From Planctomycetota bacterium (lineage in GTDB: Bacteria > Planctomycetota > UBA1135 > GCA-002686595), in the NCBI GenBank assembly GCA_020638875.1, contig JACKHS010000003.1:62001-126000 (forward strand): a DNA stretch of 64,000 nucleotides. Direction: 5' to 3'. The translations under genes and the position numbers were made by a program. Under the pieces are notes generated by a model, which was given only the letters and a program-made list of their open reading frames with translations, had not been told where the DNA came from and ran no database searches. Shown here in pieces: positions 41,631 to 50,180 of this stretch. Positions within the stretch are counted from its first letter, which is position 1. Each line of letters begins with the position of its first letter.

Positions 41631-44270
41631 ATGAGGAAGCCCGACTTGAACCTGCCCAGCCGCCGCTTCGCCCTCACGAGCACCACCTTCGTGTCGGCCC
41701 TGTTCATCGCCGCCTGCACCGCGCCGGCGAGCCTTCGACCGGACGAGTCCTCGAACGCGTGGGAACCCGAGCCGACCAGCCCGGCGACGCCTGCGTCGAT
41801 GGCGCAGGACGGCGACAGCGGCTCGGCCGAGGACATGCTGCGTCAGGACGCGGCGCGCCTCGAGCTCAAGGAGCAGCGCACCAAGTACCTCGTCGAGCAG
41901 CACCTCGCGAAGGCGCAGGACTACCGCGATCGCCTGCGCCTCGAGGACGCCAAGAACGAGCTGCTCGCCGCCGCCTCGCTCGACCGCGACAACCTCGAGG
42001 TCAAGCGCAAGCTGGCCGAGGTGCGCGCGCTGCTCAACGAGGGTGACGAGTCCGCCACCGTGACGGGCCTGCTGTCGGAGGAGATGAAGCTCCGCAGCCA
42101 GCAGATGCGCGCCGAGGCCGGCGACCTGCTGCGCGAGGGCAAGGTGCTGTTGGCGAAGGGTGACTACGAGGGCTCCATCGCCCAGCTCACCATCGCGTCG
42201 CAGATCGTGAGCTTCGCCCCCTACTCGATCGACTGGGGCGGCGTGGACCAGGAGATCGACACGCTGCTCGCCAGCGCGAAGCGCGACCGCAGCGCGGCCG
42301 AGGAGGCCAACCTGCGCGCCAAGCAGCGCGAGGCCTACGAGTCCCTGCGCGCCCAGGAAGGCGCCGCCACCGAGCGCCGCCAGGCCATGGTCGACAACAT
42401 GGTCGCCATGTCGATCGAGGCGTTCGACAAGGGCCGCTACGAGCAGGCCATCGACTACGCCGACCAGGCGCTGCGCAAGGACCCGCGCAACCAGCGCGCC
42501 GAGGAGCTGCGCGAGGCCGCCTTCAAGGCCGGGCTCGACAAGACGCGCGCCGACTACGTCGAGAACAAGCGCGAGCAGTTCAAGCGCTGGAAGGAAGAGC
42601 TCGAGTCCTACAAGATCCCGTGGAACGAGACGATCACGCTGCCCGACCCGGACACCTGGGCGGCGACGACCGCGCTGCGCGCCAAGCGCCGCGGCCTCGA
42701 CCTCCAGCAGACCATGTCGGAAGGCGATCGCGCGCTGCGCGAGGACCTGCGCTCGACGATGATCAAGCTGCCGCAGGTCGAGGACGAGGAGAGCCTGCGC
42801 ACGGTCATCGACCTGATCCGCATCGCGACCGGCCTGCCGCTCGTGGTGGACCCGGCCGCCGAGAACGCGGCCGTCGACGAGGGCATCGTCTTCAACTTCT
42901 CGTTCGAGAACGACCTGACCGTCGAGCAGGCGCTGAACCTGATCACCGACTTCGCCGGTGAGACGGTGACCTGGACCGTGCGTCACGACGCGGTGCTCGT
43001 CACCACCAAGGAGAAGGCCAGCGGCAAGAAGGTGCCGGTCCACCACGACGTGCAGGACCTCGTCTTCGGCCTGACCGACTTCATGGGCCCGCGCATCAAC
43101 GAGATCCGTCTGCTCGACAACCTCGAGGACGACGACGGCGGCGGCCCCTTCGGCGGCATCGGCGAGAAGCCGCAGCTGATCAACCCGGACGACCTGGCGA
43201 CGATGATCCAGGAGAACGTCGAGCCGGGCTCCTGGGACGACGGCGCGACCATCGAGAGCTACGAAGGTCACATCGTCATCGTCCACACCCCCGAGGTGCA
43301 GGAGAAGGTGCGCTCGTTCCTCGAGGACCTGCGCAAGTTCAGCTCGTCGCTGGTGACGATCGAGACCAAGTTCCTGACGGTCGGCGACAACTGGATCCAG
43401 GAGATCGGCGTCGACTTCCGCGGCCTCGACTCCAACCCGCTGACGGACGTCACGAACGGCCTCGAGGACAAGGCCTCGCGCGGCCTCGACAACGGCGGCA
43501 CGGGCGCCGACGGCTCGAACGCCGCGGGCTCGCCCTCGTCCGGCTTCTACTACGACGACGGCCAGGACGGCGATTTCCGCGGCCGTACGGAGAACTTCTT
43601 CGGCTCGGCGCTGGGCTCGACGCTCAGCACGGTCGGCGGAGCGACCTTCCAGTACACGTTCCTGAACGACCTGCAGCTGTCGATGATCCTGCGCGCGGTC
43701 GAGAAGAGCTCGACCTTCGAGCTCGTCAACGACCAGGTGCTCTCGGTGCACAACACCCAGCGCGCCTACGTGACGGTCCTCAACCAGCGCGCGTACATCC
43801 AGGACTTCGACGTGGAGGTGGCGACCTTCCAGGCCGTCGCCGACCCGCAGGTCAACGTGCTGAACGAGGGCGTGGTCCTCGACGTGCGCCCGACCATCCA
43901 CCACGACCGGCGCTACCTGACCCTCGAGGTCCAGCCGACCGTCGCGAAGGTCATCAACGTGCGCACCTACTCCTCGACCCTGGGCGGCAACACCTCCCCC
44001 GTCGAGTTCGAGCTGCCCGAGCTCGAGGTGCAGAGCGTGTTCACGACGGCGCAGATCCCCGACGGCGGCTCGATCCTCCTCGGCGGTCTGTCCGACATCC
44101 GCAACGTCGAGCGTCGCGCCGAAGTGCCGTGGCTCGCGAAGATCCCGATCGTCGGCTTCTTCTTCAAGCAAGAGGGCTACGACGACGAGAACCGCTCCCT
44201 GATGATCCTCATCAAGGCCCGCATCACGGACGTCCGCGAGGAAGTCCACAAGATCGAGCGCGCCTTCTGA
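41631..44270 (+). CDS. Secretin-domain outer-membrane lipoprotein 2 with N-terminal helical region
   Basis: An 879-residue lipoprotein (Cys29 after TTFVSALFIAA), same architecture as the protein at 31251. A helical, partly coiled-coil N-terminal third is followed by secretin N-domains (residues about 380-600, with LVVDPAAENAAVDEGIVFNF) and a C-terminal secretin domain (FLTVGDNWIQEIGVDFRGLD, QLSMILRAVEKSSTFELVND, VVLDVRPTI, SILLGGLSDIRNVERRAEVP, KIPIVGFFFKQEG). Both paralogues share the block GQDGD before the secretin core and PGSWDD/PESWDA earlier. ATG 41631 is preferred over GTG 41601. Probably a second, or mixed, outer-membrane ring of the same machine. Confidence 0.87.
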   Translation: MRKPDLNLPSRRFALTSTTFVSALFIAACTAPASLRPDESSNAWEPEPTSPATPASMAQDGDSGSAEDMLRQDAARLELKEQRTKYLVEQHLAKAQDYRDRLRLEDAKNELLAAASLDRDNLEVKRKLAEVRALLNEGDESATVTGLLSEEMKLRSQQMRAEAGDLLREGKVLLAKGDYEGSIAQLTIASQIVSFAPYSIDWGGVDQEIDTLLASAKRDRSAAEEANLRAKQREAYESLRAQEGAATERRQAMVDNMVAMSIEAFDKGRYEQAIDYADQALRKDPRNQRAEELREAAFKAGLDKTRADYVENKREQFKRWKEELESYKIPWNETITLPDPDTWAATTALRAKRRGLDLQQTMSEGDRALREDLRSTMIKLPQVEDEESLRTVIDLIRIATGLPLVVDPAAENAAVDEGIVFNFSFENDLTVEQALNLITDFAGETVTWTVRHDAVLVTTKEKASGKKVPVHHDVQDLVFGLTDFMGPRINEIRLLDNLEDDDGGGPFGGIGEKPQLINPDDLATMIQENVEPGSWDDGATIESYEGHIVIVHTPEVQEKVRSFLEDLRKFSSSLVTIETKFLTVGDNWIQEIGVDFRGLDSNPLTDVTNGLEDKASRGLDNGGTGADGSNAAGSPSSGFYYDDGQDGDFRGRTENFFGSALGSTLSTVGGATFQYTFLNDLQLSMILRAVEKSSTFELVNDQVLSVHNTQRAYVTVLNQRAYIQDFDVEVATFQAVADPQVNVLNEGVVLDVRPTIHHDRRYLTLEVQPTVAKVINVRTYSSTLGGNTSPVEFELPELEVQSVFTTAQIPDGGSILLGGLSDIRNVERRAEVPWLAKIPIVGFFFKQEGYDDENRSLMILIKARITDVREEVHKIERAF

Positions 44271-44306
44271 GCTGCAGCGGGGCCGTCCTCGGCCCCACGC
44301 GAACTC

Positions 44307-44340
44307 GGCCGGCCCGATGCCTCGCGGCGTCGGGCCGGCT
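44307..44340 (+). terminator. Terminator-like hairpin after secretin gene 2
   Basis: A 10-bp perfect stem (44308-44317 with 44330-44339), extended by a G-T pair, 12-nt loop. A smaller 6-bp stem (44279-44284 with 44291-44296) precedes it. Short T content follows. Confidence 0.55.
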
Positions 44341-44396
44341 GCTTCGTGTCGGCGCGCGGCACGTCCCGCGCTCCGCGCTCCCGCGAACCCGACGCC

Positions 44397-44852
44397 ATGA
44401 GCAGCCTCCCCCTCACCCGCGGCGTGCACCACGTCGGCCTGACCGTCCTGGACCTCGACGCGACGAGCGCGTTCTTCGCCGAGGTCCTGGGTTGGCGCGA
44501 GGTCGGCGGGCGCCCGAGCTACCCGGCGCGCTTCTTCAGCGACGGCGCCGGCATGGTCACGCTGTGGCAGCTCCTCGAGCCGCACGCCGGCGCGGGCTTC
44601 GACCGCGCGCGCCAGGTCGGCCTGCACCACCTCGCGCTGGGCGTCGCGGACGAGGCCGACCTCGACGCGCTCTGGCAGCGCGCGCTGGCCTTCCCGGGCG
44701 TGCGGCCGGAGTTCGCGCCCGAGCCGGTGGGCGGCGGCCCCGCGCGGCACTTCATGCTGTACGAGCCGGGCGGCATCCGCCTCGAGGTGCGCTGGCCCGG
44801 CCCGCCGGCCGACGCGCCGGATGGAGTCGCGGGCGCTCCTCGCGTAGGCTAG
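44397..44852 (+). CDS. VOC-superfamily (glyoxalase-like) protein
   Basis: A 151-residue single-domain VOC protein. The first module is GVHHVGLTVLDLDATSAFFA (with the metal-ligand type HHVGL) and LGWREVGG. The second is GLHHLALGVADEADLDALWQ, ending HFMLYEPGGIRLEVRWPG with the late Glu ligand. HH near the starts of both modules suits a metal site. It may belong to the methylmalonyl-CoA epimerase/dioxygenase-like branch; substrate unknown. ATG 44397. The end of this gene contains a TAGGCT element that may serve the next gene. Confidence 0.82.
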   Translation: MSSLPLTRGVHHVGLTVLDLDATSAFFAEVLGWREVGGRPSYPARFFSDGAGMVTLWQLLEPHAGAGFDRARQVGLHHLALGVADEADLDALWQRALAFPGVRPEFAPEPVGGGPARHFMLYEPGGIRLEVRWPGPPADAPDGVAGAPRVG

Positions 44853-44963
44853 GAGCCAGTCCGAGTCGACCTCCGGCGCCGCCACGGCGTCCTCCACGCT
44901 GGAAGACGCAGCGCGCCTCGGCCGGACTCCTCGCCGGCACCGCGACCTCCCGAAGGACCTCCG

Positions 44964-45686
44964 TTGGCCAAGCTCGACGCCGTCTTCTTCGACATCGACG
45001 ACACCCTCTTCCCCACCACCGAGTTCGCGCGCAGCGCGCGGCAGAACGCGGTGCGGGCCATGATCGAGGCGGGGCTCGACCTGCCCGAGGCCCTGGTGTG
45101 GGCCGAGCTCGAAGAGGTCATCGCCGAGTTCAGCTCGAACTACGAGCACCACTTCGACCACTTGCTCAAGCGCTTGCGGCGCCCGCACCTCGAGCGCTTG
45201 AACAAGGCGCTCGTCGTCGCGGCGGGCGTCGCGGCCTACCACGACACCAAGTTCCGCGAGATCGCGCCGTTCCCCGACGTGCCCGAGCTGTTGCGCGACC
45301 TCAAGCGCTCGGGCGTGATCGTCGGCATCATCACGCACGGCTTGACCGTCAAGCAGGCGGAGAAGCTGCTGCGCTTGCGGCTGCTGCCGCACCTGACCCA
45401 GGAGGCGATCTTCATCTCCGAGCAGGTGGGCATCTCCAAGCCGAACCCGAAGCTCTACTCCACCGCGCTCGCGACCCTGACGCTCGCGCCCTCGCGCGTC
45501 ATGTACGTCGGCGACAACCCGATCCACGACGTGGCGCCGCCGCAGAGCGTGGGCATGGTCACGTGCTGGAGCTCGCGCGCGGCGCGCAGGAGCTTGAAGG
45601 AGACGGGCGTCGCGGCGGACCACGAGGTGGCCGACTTCGGCGAGCTGCGCACGATCCTGCGCGAGCGGTACGCGTTGGACGTGTGA
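44964..45686 (+). CDS. HAD-superfamily phosphatase (phosphoglycolate-phosphatase-like)
   Basis: A 240-residue haloacid-dehalogenase hydrolase. Motif I is VFFDIDDTLF with the catalytic Asp pair, motif II GIITHG, motif III lysine in VGISKPNPKLY, motif IV VMYVGDNPIHD. A helical cap (residues 18-90) places it in subfamily I. I take TTG 44964 as the start because AAGGA stands seven bases ahead and no ATG or GTG fits; the protein then begins MAKLDAVFFDID. Phosphate-ester hydrolysis is expected, substrate not determinable. A degraded partial copy lies directly downstream. Confidence 0.88.
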   Translation: MAKLDAVFFDIDDTLFPTTEFARSARQNAVRAMIEAGLDLPEALVWAELEEVIAEFSSNYEHHFDHLLKRLRRPHLERLNKALVVAAGVAAYHDTKFREIAPFPDVPELLRDLKRSGVIVGIITHGLTVKQAEKLLRLRLLPHLTQEAIFISEQVGISKPNPKLYSTALATLTLAPSRVMYVGDNPIHDVAPPQSVGMVTCWSSRAARRSLKETGVAADHEVADFGELRTILRERYALDV

Positions 45687-45794
45687 GCGCGGATGCGGGA
45701 CCGAGGCGTCCTCGGACTCGTCGGCGGCCAGCGAAGTGATTGTGGGTCCTGCGCGGAGCGGTGCGGAGTGTCCGAGTCTTCGGGAGGTGGCGCT

Positions 45795-46190
45795 CCGTCA
45801 AGCAGGCGGAGAAGCTCTGGCGGCTCGGCGTCGCGCGCCACCTGAGCCGCCCGATGGCGGTGTTCATCTCCGATCAGGTCGGCATCTCGAAGCCCAACCC
45901 GAAGCTCTACCAGTACGCCCTCCGCGCGCTGAAGCTCGAACCCCTCCCGCGTGATGTACGTCGGCGTTCACCGGACGCACGACATCGCGCGCGACAGCGC
46001 TAGCGGCTCTGTGGCCCTCTGTGGATCCTCTGTGCCCTCTGTGGTGGCATGCGCCGTCCCTCACCGCCGTCGACCGTCGACTCACGCGCCGCCCGCCGCA
46101 AGCCGGTCGACTACGGCAGGCGAGCCGACGCACGTCGTCGCGAACTTCGGCGAGCTGCGCGTCCGCACGCTGTTGCGCGACGCGACACGC
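45795..46190 (+). pseudogene. Degraded duplicate of the HAD phosphatase C-terminal half
   Basis: The translation VKQAEKLWRLGVARHLSRPM, then FISDQVGISKPNPKLYQYAL, matches the second half of the intact HAD gene (VKQAEKLLRLRLLPHLTQEA; ISEQVGISKPNPKLYSTAL), and a run of about 20 bases is identical. The frame shifts near 45945 (VMYVG continues out of frame). A 57-bp repeat sits where the following loop should be, and the tail HVVANFGELRVRTLLRD matches EVADFGELRTILRERY. No motif I or cap is present. It arose by partial tandem duplication and was then disrupted. Confidence 0.75.
45990..46046. repeat. 57-bp direct repeat, copy 1
   Basis: Identical base for base to 46202-46258. It begins CGCGACAGCGCTAGCGG and contains four CTCTGTG heptamers. 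It lies inside the HAD relic. A related sequence (GCGCCGTCCCTCA) follows both copies at slightly different distances, so the true repeat may be about 80 bp. Confidence 0.9.
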
Positions 46191-46201
46191 GCGGCCGTCG
46201 A

Positions 46202-46258
46202 CGCGACAGCGCTAGCGGCTCTGTGGCCCTCTGTGGATCCTCTGTGCCCTCTGTGGTG
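46202..46258. repeat. 57-bp direct repeat, copy 2
   Basis: Second, identical copy, 212 bp downstream of the first, just after the end of the HAD relic. CTCTGTG-type tandem motifs of this sort are known to me as dispersed repeats in several bacterial phyla; their function is not established. Confidence 0.9.
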
Positions 46259-46394
46259 AATCGCAGCACTCGCGCCGTCCCTCAACGCCGAACCTCCTCG
46301 ACCGCCGACGCCGCGCCGCCCCCTTCGGTCCGCCGAAGGACGCTCCCCCACGCCCGCCGACACGCCGCCGCGTCCTCCCCCTTCGGCGGCGGCG

Positions 46395-47408
46395 CTACTG
46401 CAGCAGGTGACACGCCGCCGTGTGCGTGTCGCTCATCGTCGTGTGCTGCGGGTAGCTCTCGAAGCAGCGCTTCTCGGCCACCGGGCAACGCGGCGCGAAG
46501 TGGCAGCCCTTCGGCGGGTTCACGGGCGAGGGCACGTCGCCGGTCAGCAGGACGCGCTGCTTCTTGCGATCCGGGTCCGCGTGCGGCACGGCCGACAGGA
46601 GCGCCTGCGTGTACGGGTGCGCCGGGTGCTCGAAGATCTCGCGCGTGCGCCCGATCTCGACGATGCGCCCGAGGTACATCACGGCGATGCGATCCGAGAG
46701 GTAACGCACCACGGAGAGGTCGTGCGCGATGAACAGGTAGCTCAGCCGGTACTCGCGCTGCAGGTCCTTGAGCAGGTTGATGACCTGCGCCTGGATCGAG
46801 ACGTCGAGCGCGCTCACCGCCTCGTCGCAGACGATGAAGCGCGGGCTCAGCGCGAGCGCGCGCGCGATGCCGATGCGCTGGCGCTGCCCGCCCGAGAACT
46901 CGTGCGGGAAGCGGTTGCGGCCCTCGGGCAGCACGCCCACGCGCTCGAGCAGGTCGGCCACGCGGTCGTCGACCTCGCTCTTCGCGCAGACGCCGTGCAC
47001 GCGCAGCGCCTCGCCGACGATGTTGCCCACCGTCATGCGCGGGTTCAGGCTCGAGTACGGGTCCTGGAAGATGATCTGCAGGTCGCGGCGCACGCGGCGC
47101 ATGTCGCCGCGGTCGAGCGCTCCCAGGTCGATCGACTCGTTGCCCGACGGGTTGTAGCGCGCGCGCCCGCCCGTCGGCTCGATCAGGCGCAGCAGCGTGC
47201 GCCCGCAGGTCGTCTTGCCGCAGCCGGACTCGCCCACCAGGCTCAAGGTCTCGTTCGGCTGGATGGTGAACGAGACGCCGTCGAGCGCCTTCACGTCGCC
47301 GACGTGGCGCGAGAACACGCCCTTCTTGATCGGGAAGTACTTGCGCAGGTCCTCGACCTCGATGAGCGGACGCTCGGCGACCGGCGCGGCGGGGCTCGTG
47401 TTCGTCAT
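46395..47408 (-). CDS. Oligopeptide ABC importer ATPase, OppF/DppF type (left operon)
   Basis: A 337-residue ATPase of a peptide importer: Walker A GESGCGKTTCGRTLL, Q-loop IIFQDPYSSLNPRM, signature EFSGGQRQRIGIARAL, Walker B FIVCDEAVSALDVS, switch LFIAHDLSVVRYL. The Opp-type C-terminal domain has the cysteine pattern CHFAPRCP...C...C for an iron-sulfur cluster seen in DppD/DppF. Ala replaces the usual Pro after the catalytic Glu (DEA). It is the last gene of the leftward operon, four bases after the OppD-type gene. Confidence 0.92.
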   Translation of the reverse strand: MTNTSPAAPVAERPLIEVEDLRKYFPIKKGVFSRHVGDVKALDGVSFTIQPNETLSLVGESGCGKTTCGRTLLRLIEPTGGRARYNPSGNESIDLGALDRGDMRRVRRDLQIIFQDPYSSLNPRMTVGNIVGEALRVHGVCAKSEVDDRVADLLERVGVLPEGRNRFPHEFSGGQRQRIGIARALALSPRFIVCDEAVSALDVSIQAQVINLLKDLQREYRLSYLFIAHDLSVVRYLSDRIAVMYLGRIVEIGRTREIFEHPAHPYTQALLSAVPHADPDRKKQRVLLTGDVPSPVNPPKGCHFAPRCPVAEKRCFESYPQHTTMSDTHTAACHLLQ

Positions 47409-47412
47409 GGCG

Positions 47413-48426
47413 TCAGAGCGCGGCCGCTTCCTCGAGGAAGTGACAGGCCACCGTGTGGTCGGGGTTGTCGGCGAGCGGCACGAGCGGCGGCTCCTCGGCC
47501 GCGCAGCGCTCGCGCGCGAGCGGGCAGCGCGTGCGGAAGCGGCAGCCGCTGGGGAAGTGGAACGCGCTGGGCACGATGCCCGGGATCGTCGGCAGCGCCT
47601 GGCCCTCGGGCGCGAGGTCGGGCAGCGAGCGGAAGAGACCGATGGTGTACGGGTGGCGCGGCTTGGCGAACAGGTCGCGGACCGCGGCGTACTCGACGAC
47701 CTTGCCGGCGTACATCACGGCGACGTGGTGCGCGGTCTCGGCCACGACGGCGAGGTCGTGAGTGATGAGCAGCACGCTCATGCCTTCGCGGCGCTGCAGG
47801 TCGACGATCAGGTCGAGCACCTGCGCCTGGATCGTCACGTCGAGCGCGGTCGTCGGCTCGTCCGCGATCAGGAGCGCCGGGCTGCACGCCATCGCCATCG
47901 CGATCATCACGCGCTGACGCATGCCGCCCGAGAGCTGGTGCGGGTACTCGTCGACGCGTTGCGCGGGGCTGGGGATGCCGACCTTCTCGAGCATGTCGAT
48001 CGCGCGCGCGCGCGCCGCGGCCTTGTCGAGGCCCTCGTGCAGCATCACCGTCTCCATGATCTGGTTGCCCACGGTGAACACCGGGTTCAGGGCCGTCATC
48101 GGCTCCTGGAAGATCATCGAGACGTCGTTGCCGCGCAGGCGGCGCATGCGCTCCTCGCCGGCCTGCAGCAGGTCCTCGCCGCGGAACAGGATCTGGCCGC
48201 CGGCGTGGAAGCCGGGCGGCATGGGCACGAGGCCCATGATCGAGAGCGCGGTCACGCTCTTGCCGCAGCCCGACTCCCCCACGACGCCGAGCGTCTCGCC
48301 GGCGCGTACGACGTAGTTCACGCCGTCGACGGCGCGCGCGATGCCCTCGTCGCCGCGGAAGTGCGTGCGCAGGTCGCGCAGCTCCAGCAGCACCTCGCCC
48401 TTCGGCGGCTCCTCGACGTCGCTCAC
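47413..48426 (-). CDS. Oligopeptide ABC importer ATPase, OppD/DppD type (left operon)
   Basis: A 337-residue partner ATPase: Walker [15 protein letters not shown]-loop [13 protein letters not shown], signature [16 protein letters not shown], Walker [15 protein letters not shown], switch [12 protein letters not shown], and a C-terminal cysteine-rich OppD domain ([14 protein letters not shown]). Pairs with the OppF-type subunit to form the heterodimeric motor. GTG 48426 overlaps the stop of the permease gene (GTGA), supporting that start. Confidence 0.93.
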   Translation of the reverse strand: MSDVEEPPKGEVLLELRDLRTHFRGDEGIARAVDGVNYVVRAGETLGVVGESGCGKSVTALSIMGLVPMPPGFHAGGQILFRGEDLLQAGEERMRRLRGNDVSMIFQEPMTALNPVFTVGNQIMETVMLHEGLDKAAARARAIDMLEKVGIPSPAQRVDEYPHQLSGGMRQRVMIAMAMACSPALLIADEPTTALDVTIQAQVLDLIVDLQRREGMSVLLITHDLAVVAETAHHVAVMYAGKVVEYAAVRDLFAKPRHPYTIGLFRSLPDLAPEGQALPTIPGIVPSAFHFPSGCRFRTRCPLARERCAAEEPPLVPLADNPDHTVACHFLEEAAAL

Positions 48427-50180
48427 GCGCCCTCCTTCTTCATCTTCGGGTCGAGCGCGTCGCGGAAGGCGTCGCCGACGAGGTTGTAGCAGAGCACGGT
48501 GATGAAGATCGCGAAGCCGGGGAAGACCTGGATCCACCAGTGCTCGGCGGAGCGCGACTCGACGATCAACGAGCCCCAGGACGGCACCGGGTGCTGGATG
48601 CCGTAGCCGAGGAAGCTGAGCGCCGACTCGGTGAGGATGCCCGAGGCGACCGCGAACGCACCGGACACGAGGAGCGGCCCCATCGCGTTGGGCAGGATGT
48701 GGCGGAAGATCGTGCGCCGCGAGGAGAAGCCCAGCGCCCGCGCGGCGACGACGAACTCCTGGTCGCGCAGCTTGAGGAACTCGCCGCGCGCGAGGCGCGC
48801 CACGCCGGTCCAGCGCACCATCGCGATCACGACCACGATCGCGATGATCGGCGGCACCACCGAGGGGTCGGTGTACGCGACGACCATCAGGATCAGGAAG
48901 AAGGCCGGGAAGCACAGCACGATCTCGATCAGGCGCGAGATCAGCAGGTCGACCCAGCCGCCGAAGAACCCGGCCACCGCGCCGATCACCGTGCCGATGA
49001 GCACCAGGAGCAGCGCCGACACGAGCCCGACGGCGAGGCTGACGCGGCCGCCCCAGAGCAGCCGCACCAGCATGTCGCGGCCCACGGAGTCGGTGCCAAG
49101 CGGATGCCGCGCGCCGGCGTTGAGCTCGGCCTCGCCGCGGCGCACCTGCACGGGCACCGACGGCGGCAGGAAGCCCGTGATCGGGTCGGCCTGCGGGACG
49201 CGCGCGCCGCGCACGTAGTAGCCCTTCTCGTCCAGCTCGGCCGACGCGTGCCAGGTGGGCGGCCGGTAGTTCTCGGACGCGCTGGTCTCGGCGAAGCCCT
49301 GGGCGATGGGCGGGAACACGACGTGCGTCGCGACGATCTCGCCGCTCGTGAGCGCGTCCTTGTACGGCGCCGTGGCGAACGTCATCGAGCCGCCGACGGT
49401 GCCGCGCCAGATCAGCATGGCCGCGACGCTGACGACCAGCACGAAGGCGAGCTTCGGCTTGCGCGCGCGGCGGATTCGCTCGCGCCGGCCGCCCAGCACG
49501 ACGCGGTTCACCACGCGGTTCCACACGGGCCACGTGAGCAGGAAGGCCCACAGCACCATGAAGAAGAACTCCCACGCGTCGATGGCCTCGAACAGCGGGT
49601 AGCTGCGCACGCCGACGAGCGCGAGGCCGCCGGCTTCGGGGTGCTCGGGGTCGAGCGGCTTGAAGGCGTCGCGCACCTCCTTCGCGCGGTCCTTCAGCGC
49701 GCCGGCGTCGTCGCCGAGCTCCGCGTCTCCGGCCTGCGCACGCGCGGCGAGCGCGTCCGTCGCGGCGCCCAGCTCGGCGAGCGTGGCGCGCTGCTCGGCC
49801 GGCGCGTAGCGCGCGAGCGTCCCGAGCTGCGTCTCCACGGCCTGACGCTCCTGCTCGACCGCCTGCTGGTAGCCGAAGTCCGAGCCCTCGGCGCGCGCCG
49901 CGAGGTAGGCCGCTTCGCCCTGCTTGGCGACCTTGCCCAGGCTGAGCGCGGCCGGGTAGAGCGTCCGCAGCGCCTTCGTGTAGCCCTGGTAGTCCACGGC
50001 CTCCAGGACGTACGGCCGATCGTTGGCGATCAGCGGTGCGTACACGGCGCTCGCGTAGATCAACGCCAGGACGACCGTCGCGAGCTGGAACAGCCGGCGC
50101 CGGCCGAGCTGCTCGAAGACGATGTCCCAGTAGTCCTTGGAGTAGGCGCGCTGCGCGGCGTGAGCGCTCGGCTCAGTCAT
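48423..50180 (-). CDS. Peptide ABC permease, OppC/DppC type, with large N-terminal extension
   Basis: A 585-residue permease, about twice the usual length. The normal OppC core is C-terminal (residues about 350-585): [20 protein letters not shown], the ATPase-coupling loop [20 protein letters not shown], and [17 protein letters not shown]. The extension has a membrane helix ([19 protein letters not shown]), a periplasmic helical domain of about 150 residues (coiled-coil stretch [20 protein letters not shown]), and further helices ([31 protein letters not shown]). The right-hand operon's OppC lacks this. ATG 50180 overlaps the OppB stop by eight bases. Confidence 0.9.
   Translation of the reverse strand: MTEPSAHAAQRAYSKDYWDIVFEQLGRRRLFQLATVVLALIYASAVYAPLIANDRPYVLEAVDYQGYTKALRTLYPAALSLGKVAKQGEAAYLAARAEGSDFGYQQAVEQERQAVETQLGTLARYAPAEQRATLAELGAATDALAARAQAGDAELGDDAGALKDRAKEVRDAFKPLDPEHPEAGGLALVGVRSYPLFEAIDAWEFFFMVLWAFLLTWPVWNRVVNRVVLGGRRERIRRARKPKLAFVLVVSVAAMLIWRGTVGGSMTFATAPYKDALTSGEIVATHVVFPPIAQGFAETSASENYRPPTWHASAELDEKGYYVRGARVPQADPITGFLPPSVPVQVRRGEAELNAGARHPLGTDSVGRDMLVRLLWGGRVSLAVGLVSALLLVLIGTVIGAVAGFFGGWVDLLISRLIEIVLCFPAFFLILMVVAYTDPSVVPPIIAIVVVIAMVRWTGVARLARGEFLKLRDQEFVVAARALGFSSRRTIFRHILPNAMGPLLVSGAFAVASGILTESALSFLGYGIQHPVPSWGSLIVESRSAEHWWIQVFPGFAIFITVLCYNLVGDAFRDALDPKMKKEGA

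Larger units (their letters stand above)
45687..46394. other. 708-bp gene-poor stretch with HAD relic and repeats
   Basis: Holds the remnant of a second HAD gene (45795-46190), two 57-bp direct repeats (45990-46046, 46202-46258) and a 7-bp hairpin (CCTTCGG/CCGAAGG) near 46335. No intact gene is present. Composition drops around the CTCTGTG-rich repeats. Confidence 0.6.

Noticed and set aside
31251..44270. Type II secretion or type IV pilus locus
   Set aside because: No ATPase, platform protein, pseudopilin or pilin gene is present in or around the block; only secretins, TPR proteins and ExbB/ExbD.
41076..45623. Antisense open frame of about 1515 codons opposite secretin 2
   Set aside because: Same artefact of extreme GC. 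The plus strand has the secretin motifs, terminators and promoters.
45740..46003. Possible short second HAD protein
   Set aside because: It lacks motif I and the cap, the frame breaks near 45945, and a repeat interrupts it, so I call it a pseudogene.
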